A DNA stretch of 16,196 nucleotides from contig JBKQPR010000211.1 in the NCBI GenBank assembly GCA_052144935.1, positions 1-16,196 on the forward strand, written 5' to 3'. The notes below the pieces were generated by a model. The model did no database searches. It saw only the letters and a list, made by a program, of their open reading frames with translations, and was not told where the DNA came from. Shown here in pieces: positions 1 through 6,041 of this stretch. The stretch comes from JOPF133 sp052144935. Lineage in GTDB: Bacteria > Acidobacteriota > Terriglobia > Bryobacterales > Bryobacteraceae. A program made the translations under genes and the position numbers. Position 1 is the first letter of the stretch. Every line of letters begins with the position of its first letter.

Positions 1-377
1 CCAACATCTATAATTCTTTCATCTAGCAATTGAATCGCACCGAGATGACCGAAACCCCTTATTTGACAAGGTCACGGGGACCCATCGTCGGTGTCGCACG
101 CCTCATTCTTGCGAAAGTCGGGCTAGATACCGACAACCCCTTTCGTTGCTCATCAACGAAAGAGACGCCATTGTTGGCAAAAACCTTCGAAGGTTAGTCT
201 TCGGCAAAGGGATTACTTCCGCTCAGCCGGGATCGATCGACCGCATGGTCCTGGCGGTGGCCTCGGCGGCGGCTTTCACGCCGGCCACGGAAGCTGCAAG
301 GAACATGCGTTCGACCATTTGGCAGTAGCGTCGCCATCTCGGACGCTATCTGGTATGGTACAGGCCGGACGCGACAT
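1..377. other. Left-edge region without a supported gene
   Basis: No recognisable protein, RNA gene or repeat was found. A 50-codon reading frame at 45-197 (plus) lies downstream of a TATAAT at 9-14, but it has no convincing ribosome binding site and no family resemblance. A second short frame at 146-328 (plus) overlaps it and is equally unsupported. On the minus strand an ATG at 377-375 directly follows the stop codon of the ribbon-helix-helix gene, but that frame ends after about 34 codons and does not resemble a PIN or RelE toxin. The stretch may hold decayed sequence. Confidence 0.5.
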
Positions 378-653
378 CTAGGTCCAGCGCGACCGCCGCC
401 GGTCGAAAGCGCCCTCGTCGCTCACCGGCAGCCGCGCCCCGGCAATCGCGGCATCCAGATCGTCCACCGCGGCGGAACTCGGATGCGGCAACTCCCGAAC
501 GGCTCGTAAAACAGCGGCGGGCGAACAGGCCGCGTCAAAGAGCGAGCGCAAATATTCCAACGCCACCTGCTCCACGCTCTTCTGCTGCGCCGAAGCAAGC
601 CTCTCCAGGCCGCGCGCGAGGTCATCCGGGATCTGAATCGTCAACTTAGTCAT
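378..653 (-). CDS. Ribbon-helix-helix (CopG/Arc-like) DNA-binding protein, possible orphan antitoxin
   Basis: This 91-residue protein starts with MTKLTIQIPDDLARGLERLA, the beta strand plus first helix expected of a ribbon-helix-helix domain (about residues 1-45). The second helix would be around SVEQVALEYLRSLF. Such proteins act as dimeric DNA-binding repressors and often serve as antitoxins. The rest is an acidic, Ala-rich tail of the kind antitoxins use to bind a toxin. The start is supported by GAGGAG a few bases upstream (657-662 read on the minus strand). No toxin gene follows downstream, and the preceding gene is the ABC ATPase, 75 bp away on the same strand. The tail may be altered: shifting frame near its end gives about 15 more residues (ALDLDVASGLYHTR). 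The fold is fairly certain; the antitoxin role is inference. Confidence 0.7.
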   Translation of the reverse strand: MTKLTIQIPDDLARGLERLASAQQKSVEQVALEYLRSLFDAACSPAAVLRAVRELPHPSSAAVDDLDAAIAGARLPVSDEGAFDRRRSRWT

Positions 654-728
654 CGGCTCCTCGATTCCATTCTCTCAACACCGGAAGCGTCGCGCACGGG
701 GCGGCGCCGCGGAGATCGATGCCCCGCC

Positions 729-2051
729 TCACTCCACCACTTCCGGCGCTTCCGCCTCCACCGCGTACAGCCGCTCCTCGTCGGCGTCGTACTCGAACAG
801 TTGCGCGTAGCGGCCCCAGTCCACAATGGTCTGGAACTGGCGCTCGGCCTCCGACGCCGAGAAATGTTCGTCCAGAATGTCCAGCAGGAAGTCCTTGCCG
901 ATCCGCCCGTCGCGCTTCTGGCGCAACGCTTCCACCACCGTCGACATGAAGGGCACGTGCTTGAGCAATTGTTCCTTGAAAATCTGGTGGCTGCGGTGTA
1001 CTCCGGCGGTCGAGAACTCCGTGCCGGCGGGCAGGATGGCCACGTCGCCCTGCGATACTTCGGCGAAGCCCAGCAGGAACGCGGCGTCCACCGCGGGCAG
1101 TAGATCGTCTACTTCCAGGCGCAGGCTCTCGGCCAGTTTGGGCAGATCCTCTCGGCCGCCGCGGTCGTTTACGATTTCCAGCAGGCCGCTGATGCCGCCC
1201 ACGCGCGTGTGCGGCAGCATCGGGAAGCGGCGGTCGTCGGACGCTTGCTCGGGCAGGCCAGTCATGGGCGCGCGCGGGTTGGTCATCACCGTGTAGATGT
1301 AGTCCACCAGCGCCACAAATCGCGGGTTCTTGGTATGGCGCGGGCGCGGCAGATCCACCTTTACCTCGCCGCGGATCGCGCCTGGGTTGGCGCCCAGCAC
1401 CACCACGCGGTCGGCCAGCAGAATGGCCTCTTCGATGTTGTGGGTCACCAGCAGGATGCTCTTGGCGGGGAACTTGCCGCGCTCCCAGAGGTCGCTGATT
1501 TCGCCCCTCAGGTTCTCGGCGGTCAGCACGTCCAGGGCGCTGAACGGCTCGTCCATCATCAGGACGTCGGGCTTCATCACGAAGGCGCGGGCGAACCCCA
1601 CGCGCTGCCGCATGCCGCCCGAAAGCTCCCGCGGATAGGCGCCCTCGAACCCTTCCAGCCCCACCATGCTGAGGGCCGTGGTGGCCGCCGCGGCGCAGGT
1701 CGCGCGGTCCAGGCCGCGGGCGAAGAGGCCCAGCTCGGCGTTCTCCTGCACCGTCAGCCACGGCAGCAGGGCGAAGCTCTGAAACACCATGGCGACGCCC
1801 TGGTTCGGCCCGCGGAGCGGCTGGCCGTGCATCAGCACCCGCCCACCGCTAGGTTCGATCAGCCCCGCCAGAATGCGCAGCAGCGTGCTCTTGCCCGATC
1901 CGCTGCGGCCCAGCAGCGCCACCACTTCGCCCGCCGAAAGGTACAACGTCACCTGTTCCAGCACGGTCTGCTCGCCGCCCGCGGGAAGCGGAAACGTCTT
2001 GTCCACCATTTCGGCCTTCAGGATCGCTTTATACGGTGGGATCGCGTTCAT
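729..2051 (-). CDS. ABC transporter ATP-binding protein, nitrate/sulfonate/taurine type, with C-terminal AAA-associated domain
   Basis: This 440-residue cytoplasmic ATPase would drive import through the adjacent permease. Every nucleotide-binding motif is present: Walker A GRSGSGKST (48-56), Q-loop Gln91 in VFQSFALLPW, signature LSGGM (143-147), Walker B LMMDEP (164-169), D-loop SALD, and the H-loop His204 in LVTHNIEEA. About residues 286-432 match the C-terminal AAA-associated domain seen in some NitT/TauT-family ATPases (for example VDDLLPAVDAAFLLGFAEV and DWGRYAQLFEYD), which makes the protein much longer than the usual 260 residues. The function of that domain is not settled, though a regulatory role is plausible. 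The start has a strong ribosome binding site (GGAGGGGGAG) in the 21-bp gap after the permease stop, so the two genes form an operon. The substrate cannot be read from the sequence. Confidence 0.93.
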   Translation of the reverse strand: MNAIPPYKAILKAEMVDKTFPLPAGGEQTVLEQVTLYLSAGEVVALLGRSGSGKSTLLRILAGLIEPSGGRVLMHGQPLRGPNQGVAMVFQSFALLPWLTVQENAELGLFARGLDRATCAAAATTALSMVGLEGFEGAYPRELSGGMRQRVGFARAFVMKPDVLMMDEPFSALDVLTAENLRGEISDLWERGKFPAKSILLVTHNIEEAILLADRVVVLGANPGAIRGEVKVDLPRPRHTKNPRFVALVDYIYTVMTNPRAPMTGLPEQASDDRRFPMLPHTRVGGISGLLEIVNDRGGREDLPKLAESLRLEVDDLLPAVDAAFLLGFAEVSQGDVAILPAGTEFSTAGVHRSHQIFKEQLLKHVPFMSTVVEALRQKRDGRIGKDFLLDILDEHFSASEAERQFQTIVDWGRYAQLFEYDADEERLYAVEAEAPEVVE

Positions 2052-2072
2052 CGATTGACTCCCCCTCCGGCT

Positions 2073-3821
2073 CTACCCAAGCCGGTATTTCGACTCCGCC
2101 AGATCGTACAGCCGGCGCCACAGCAGCCGGTTGATGCCGACCACAAACACGCTCATCATGCCGACGCCCAGCACGATGCGCGGCCAATCTCCTTTGGACG
2201 TGGCCAGCGCGATGTACGATCCCAGCCCGCTGGCGGTCAGCGTGGTATTGCCCCAGGAAACCATTTCCGAGACGATACTGGCGTTCCAGGCGCCGCCCGA
2301 AGCCGTGATGGCGCCGGTTACCCAGGCGCCGAAAATGCCCGGGCCGATCAGCACCCGCCAGGCCCTTGCGCGCTCCAATCCAACGCTGGCGGCCATCTCG
2401 CGCAGATCGTTGGGAATGCTCTGGGCGCCGCCGATCACGTTGAACAGCAGGTACCACTGCGAACCCAGCGCCATCAGGAACATGCTGCCCCAATTCAGGC
2501 TGATGCCCAGCCGAATGAATCCCAGGGTGGCGAACGGAAACAGGAAGTTGGCGGGAAAGGAGGCCATCACCTGCACGATGGGCTGCGAAATGCGCGCCAG
2601 CCTGGGGCTGAAGCCGATGGCCACGCCGATGGGCGTCCACACCAGGGTGGCGGCGGCAATCAGGAACAGCACGCGCGCGCAGGTGATCAGACCCAGCAGG
2701 CCCGCGTGCGCCACCTCGCGGGGACCCGATCCGGAAAGCACGAAGCGCACCGCCGCCACCAGCAGTGCCCCGATCAGCAGGAGCAGCGCGGCGTTATACA
2801 CCGGTTCGGGGATTCTCGGCCGCTTCCTGGCGGCTGCCATGCGGACGGGCGCGGCCGTGAGGCGGCTCAGCCGGCGGTCGATCCACACGAGCGGCGGACG
2901 CACCAGGGCGCCGAGGTAGCGCGGCAAACGCGCCGTGCGCCACAGGTCCACCAGCCAGAAGCGGCGCTCCTCGCCCGCCGTCAGCTCCAGCTTGTAGCGA
3001 TCGGCCACCGTGACCAGCGGCTTCCAGAAGAGCTGGTCGATCAGCACAATCAGCGCCACCATGGTGAGGATGGCCCAGCCCAGCGCCGGCAGGTTGCGCG
3101 CTTCGATGGCGACGGCCACATACGACCCCAGGCCGGGCAGCGTGTACTGGCGGTTCAGCACGCTGATGGACTCGCTGGCGGCCAGGAAGAACCAGCCGCC
3201 GCCGAAGCTCATCATGGCGTTCCACAACAGGCCAATGGTGGCCGCGGGCAGCTCCAGGCGGGTGAAGCGCTCCCAGCGCGAGAGGCGGTACAGGGTGGCC
3301 ATCTCGTCGAGTTCCTGCGGCACCGAACGCAGCGATTGGTAAAAGGAGAAGGTCATGTTCCAGGCCTGCGCCGTGAAGATGGCGAAAATGGCGGCCGCTT
3401 CCAGGCCCAGCAGGCTGCCGCGAAACAAGGCGATGAATCCCGTGACCGTCACCGAGAGGAAGCCCAGCACGGGCACCGATTGCAGGATGTCGAGCAGCGG
3501 CACCAGCACCTTTTCGGCGCGGCGGCTGCGCGCGGCGGCGTATCCGTAGGCGAAGGTGAAGATGGTGGAAAAGAACAGCGCCACGAACATGCGCAGCGTG
3601 GAGCGGGCGGCGTAATTGAGCAGGCCGGATGGGTTGAGGCTGATGGCGGGGACCTGCTCGGGCGGATTGAAGCGCACCAGCGATTCGGCGCCCACGCGCG
3701 CGACCCCGTAGAGCAGCGTGAGCATTCCCAGCCCCACCGCCAGGTCCGCCAGGCCCAGGGCCGGCCGCCGCGCTCCGGCCGGATTGTAAGCGAGGGATTT
3801 GCGCCAGTTTCCGAGCACCAT
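2073..3821 (-). CDS. ABC transporter permease, fused double BPD_transp_1 protein (NitT/TauT-like)
   Basis: This 582-residue inner-membrane protein contains two complete permease halves in one chain. Half one (about 25-275) has the EAA coupling loop at about 166-192 (SVPQELDEMATLYRLSRWER). Half two (about 340-575) has its EAA loop at about 468-494 (SIPNDLREMAASVGLERARA). Each half carries five or six hydrophobic segments, and a basic cytoplasmic linker (about 280-338) joins them. Most family members are single-half proteins that dimerise, so this fusion would form the whole channel alone. It is first in the operon, 21 bp before its ATPase. No clear Shine-Dalgarno precedes the ATG, so the start is somewhat uncertain; a nearby upstream ATG is out of frame. 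No periplasmic binding protein gene lies in the window. Substrate is unknown; anions such as nitrate, sulfonate or bicarbonate are typical of the family. Confidence 0.9.
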   Translation of the reverse strand: MVLGNWRKSLAYNPAGARRPALGLADLAVGLGMLTLLYGVARVGAESLVRFNPPEQVPAISLNPSGLLNYAARSTLRMFVALFFSTIFTFAYGYAAARSRRAEKVLVPLLDILQSVPVLGFLSVTVTGFIALFRGSLLGLEAAAIFAIFTAQAWNMTFSFYQSLRSVPQELDEMATLYRLSRWERFTRLELPAATIGLLWNAMMSFGGGWFFLAASESISVLNRQYTLPGLGSYVAVAIEARNLPALGWAILTMVALIVLIDQLFWKPLVTVADRYKLELTAGEERRFWLVDLWRTARLPRYLGALVRPPLVWIDRRLSRLTAAPVRMAAARKRPRIPEPVYNAALLLLIGALLVAAVRFVLSGSGPREVAHAGLLGLITCARVLFLIAAATLVWTPIGVAIGFSPRLARISQPIVQVMASFPANFLFPFATLGFIRLGISLNWGSMFLMALGSQWYLLFNVIGGAQSIPNDLREMAASVGLERARAWRVLIGPGIFGAWVTGAITASGGAWNASIVSEMVSWGNTTLTASGLGSYIALATSKGDWPRIVLGVGMMSVFVVGINRLLWRRLYDLAESKYRLG

Positions 3822-4153
3822 TTGTCATTGAACCAGACGGCGGGAGGAAGACGCGTGAAGAATTGATAAAGATTGCCGGCGGCGGCCGCCTTTCCCCGTT
3901 CATCTGTTCATCGTGCCGCTCTTCCACCGATGATTTCGATGCCTCAGCGGGGCTGGTGGGAAGGGGATCTCTCAACAGGAATGGTGTGGGCGGCACGGGC
4001 GCGCTTCCCGAAGCACCCTCTGGGAGCCACTCTCCGAGTGGGCGACGATACGGACGGAGCCGGTCAGGGACGCTTCCGAGAACACGTTTCAGGCCGATCG
4101 AGCCGTATGTCGCTCCAACTACAACCTCTTGGCGAGAGGCCGAACGAGTCTGC
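3822..4153. other. Intergenic region between ABC operon and sigma factor gene
   Basis: This should hold the promoter of the minus-strand ABC operon and the 3' end of the sigma-factor transcript. No coding sequence is convincing. Two short inverted repeats are visible: CCACTC-TCC-GAGTGG at 4027-4041, and CCTCT-N5-AGAGG at 4125-4139, the latter just past the sigma-factor stop on the minus strand. Neither is followed by a T-run, so neither is a good intrinsic terminator. A weak TATCAA at 3861-3866 (minus) could be a -10 element for the operon, but no -35 partner is evident. Confidence 0.45.
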
Positions 4154-4741
4154 TCATCTATTAAGGCCAGACTGCTTTTCGACCTCCGCCATCAGCCATC
4201 CGCGCGCCAAACGCCAGTCGCGCGTTACCGTCTCTTCTGAAACCTTCAGGACGGCAGCAGTCTCTCCCACGCTGAGGCCACCGAAGTAGCGCAACTCTAC
4301 GATGCGAGCTTTGCGATGGTCGGATTCCGCCAGTTGATTGAGCGCGTCGTCCAGCGCGATCAGGCGGCTGTCCTTGGGACTGCCCGGCTCAGGAATTTCG
4401 TCGAGGTCAATTCGCTTCAGGCCACCGCCATGCTTGGTGGTGGACCGCCGGCGGGCCGCGTCGACCAGGATGCGACGCATGATTTGGGCGCATGCGGCAT
4501 AAAAGTGAGCTTTGCCTTTCCAGCCGGCCTTGCGGACATCCACAAGCTTCAGATAGACCTCGTGCACCAGCGCCGTGGGCTGTAACGTGTGATCTTCGCG
4601 CTCGCGACGGACGAATGCGGCCGCCATGCCCCGAAGTTCCCGATAGATGTGAGGCATGAGCGCGTGGAGCGCGGCTTCATCGCCATTCGCCCAATCGAGA
4701 AGAAGCCGAGTTGTTTCAGAGGTTTCGGGCTTCCCGCGCAT
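4154..4741 (-). CDS. ECF-type RNA polymerase sigma factor (Sigma70_ECF / PF07638-like family)
   Basis: This 195-residue protein should direct RNA polymerase to a specific promoter set. Region 2 spans about residues 10-95 and includes signature stretches of this family: HIYRELRGMAAAFVRRERE, LQPTALVHEVYLKL and IMRRILVDAARRR. Region 4 spans about 130-188, with a helix-turn-helix in LSVGETAAVLKVSEETVTRDW. Length is normal and the gene looks intact. In acidobacteria and planctomycetes this sigma family often sits beside Ser/Thr protein kinases; here a kinase gene lies 0.75 kb away on the opposite strand. No anti-sigma factor of the usual zinc-binding type is seen. The start has no obvious Shine-Dalgarno; nearby upstream ATGs are out of frame. 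The 112-bp gap to the divergent secreted-protein gene must hold the promoters of both. Confidence 0.92.
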   Translation of the reverse strand: MRGKPETSETTRLLLDWANGDEAALHALMPHIYRELRGMAAAFVRREREDHTLQPTALVHEVYLKLVDVRKAGWKGKAHFYAACAQIMRRILVDAARRRSTTKHGGGLKRIDLDEIPEPGSPKDSRLIALDDALNQLAESDHRKARIVELRYFGGLSVGETAAVLKVSEETVTRDWRLARGWLMAEVEKQSGLNR

Positions 4742-4853
4742 GCGAAGTCATCATAGCTCAAAAAGAATTTCCCGCCGTTTACGGTTTTGAGGCCAATTTC
4801 TCGCGATGTAGAGCGAGCAAGGAATGCCTTGGAATTCAAAAACAGGAGGAGAT

Positions 4854-5438
4854 ATGAAAATTCGATTTGCAACGTCCCTTTGCGGGATAGCGCTGGTCTT
4901 GGCGGCAGGAAACCTGCTCGCCCAGGACCTGAGGCGCGTACACTTCGGCGGCTTGGTTAACGACTATTCGCCGTCCACGGTCTCGGGTGGCCCATACGAA
5001 ATTCGAGGCCAATGGTCGATGGATGTGAACACATCCGGCTCAACAGCCGACTTTTCAGCCGACCTCAACATGGAAACCTCGGATTACGGCATCACCGACA
5101 CCACTCAGGTGGATCCGACCAACCCCGGCACACGGAACCCGCATACGCACCACATCAGCATGACCAATGTCACAGTCAGCTACGACATGTCCGTCTGTCC
5201 CGCGAATAGTCCCGCCACCACCAGCGCCGGTGTCGTGATCAACGGAACTGCAACCACCACAGGGAACGGAGGCCCGGCCCCCTTTGAGTCCAAGGGCCCA
5301 TCCACACTTCAGATTTGCATCACCGGGGGGGCGCAGGTCCAGTTTTCGAATATAACCCTGGTGTACACCGGACCGGCCACCACTCATTTCGGTCCGCAAC
5401 CGATCCATGGCGTCGTTAACGTCGTATCAACCAGGTAG
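4854..5438 (+). CDS. Small secreted protein of unknown function
   Basis: This 194-residue protein has a clear Sec signal peptide: MKIRFATSLCGIALVLAAGN then LLAQ, with cleavage likely after LLA. There is no lipobox, so it is probably soluble in the periplasm or exported. The start was chosen from the strong AGGAGGA at 4844-4850, five bases before the ATG; an in-frame ATG 30 bases upstream would spoil the signal peptide. The mature part is rich in Thr, Ser, Gly and Asn with alternating hydrophobic residues (NVTVSYDMSV, VQFSNITLVYTG), suggesting a beta-sandwich. It has only two cysteines (in SVCPAN and LQICIT), which could form a disulfide, and a HTHH cluster. No family was recognised. It lies between a divergent sigma factor and a downstream kinase gene with an extracytoplasmic propeller, so a link to that signalling module is possible but inferred. 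Confidence 0.8.
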   Translation: MKIRFATSLCGIALVLAAGNLLAQDLRRVHFGGLVNDYSPSTVSGGPYEIRGQWSMDVNTSGSTADFSADLNMETSDYGITDTTQVDPTNPGTRNPHTHHISMTNVTVSYDMSVCPANSPATTSAGVVINGTATTTGNGGPAPFESKGPSTLQICITGGAQVQFSNITLVYTGPATTHFGPQPIHGVVNVVSTR

Positions 5439-5443
5439 ACCTG

Positions 5444-5462
5444 GCCGGCAATGGCGGCTTTT
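5444..5462 (+). terminator. Weak candidate terminator after the secreted protein
   Basis: GCCG at 5444-5447 pairs with CGGC at 5455-5458 around a 7-base loop and is followed by TTTT at 5459-5462, just six bases past the stop codon. The stem is only 4 bp, so this is weak evidence for an intrinsic terminator. Confidence 0.25.
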
Positions 5463-5482
5463 CGAAGGGTCCTGCGGGGGGA

Positions 5483-5488
5483 TATAAT
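5483..5488 (+). promoter_or_regulatory. Consensus -10 element (TATAAT) suggesting a leaderless kinase transcript
   Basis: A perfect TATAAT ends 8 bases before the kinase ATG at 5497. With usual -10 to start spacing, transcription would begin at or within a few bases of the ATG, giving an mRNA with essentially no leader. No Shine-Dalgarno lies between the box and the ATG, which fits. The -35 match is poor (TTCGAA at 5461-5466, 16-base spacer). Confidence 0.5.
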
Positions 5489-5496
5489 GACTTACC

Positions 5497-5970
5497 ATGA
5501 CGCCTGGGCGATGGCGCGAATTGGAGGCGTTGTATCAGGCGGCGCAGGGCCTTTCCCCGGCGGAACGGCACCGTCTGTTGGAGCATGCCGATCCTGAAGT
5601 CCGGTCCCTGCTGGAAAAGATTCTGGCTCAGGAGCAGACTCCGCCGGATGGGGCTTCTTTTCTGGATCATCCCGCTTGGGAAAACCAGGAAAGCTTGCTC
5701 GAGACGAAGACCCAACTCACCATAGGCGGCCAACTGGGGCCGTACCGCATTGAGGAGCAGATCGGACGGGGCGGTATGGGCGAAGTGTTCAGGGCTACGG
5801 ACACCCGGCTACACCGAATCGTGGCGATCAAGACGTCGCTTGTGCAGTTCACGGAACGCTTCCAGCGGGAGGCCCGGGCCATTGCGGCTTTAAATCATCC
5901 TCACATCGCGACTCTTTACGACGTAGGTTCCAGTCCCGAGGGCCTCGGGTACCTGGTGCTCGAATATTAG
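5497..5970 (+). CDS. Ser/Thr protein kinase, N-terminal part (frame broken by a missing base)
   Basis: This 157-codon frame encodes the start of a eukaryotic-like Ser/Thr kinase. Residues 1-75 are a helical leader of the kind seen in acidobacterial kinases (RWRELEALYQAA, EVRSLLEKILAQE). The kinase N-lobe follows: glycine loop IGRGGMGEVF (89-98), the ATP-binding lysine in VAIK (Lys112), a likely alpha-C glutamate in RFQREARA (Glu125), and the hinge LVLEY just before the stop. The stop at 5968-5970 is not a natural end. Reading one frame over from TTA at 5967 gives GGPTLAELINKGPIPREEV and then the rest of the kinase. Restoring one base makes a single frame of 943 codons through 8327. It is either a frameshifted gene or a sequencing error; alone this fragment could not be an active kinase. 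Confidence 0.85.
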   Translation: MTPGRWRELEALYQAAQGLSPAERHRLLEHADPEVRSLLEKILAQEQTPPDGASFLDHPAWENQESLLETKTQLTIGGQLGPYRIEEQIGRGGMGEVFRATDTRLHRIVAIKTSLVQFTERFQREARAIAALNHPHIATLYDVGSSPEGLGYLVLEY

Positions 5971-6041
5971 GAGGCCCGACTCTAGCCGAGCTGATCAACA
6001 AGGGCCCTATCCCGCGGGAAGAAGTTCGGCGCATCGCTCTC

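Noticed and set aside
646..1761. A 371-codon minus-strand frame overlapping the ABC ATPase
   Set aside because: It is a +1/-1 shadow of the ATPase gene with low-complexity Arg/Gly/Ala composition and no motifs.
1209..3866. An 885-codon open frame on the plus strand opposite the ABC genes
   Set aside because: It is antisense to two well-supported genes, is rich in His, Gln, Arg and Gly with no domain, and reflects GC-rich third positions of the minus-strand genes.
2794..3996. A 400-codon minus-strand frame overlapping the permease start
   Set aside because: It is an alternate-frame shadow with Pro/Gly/Arg/His-rich composition; the permease frame has clear EAA loops and membrane helices.
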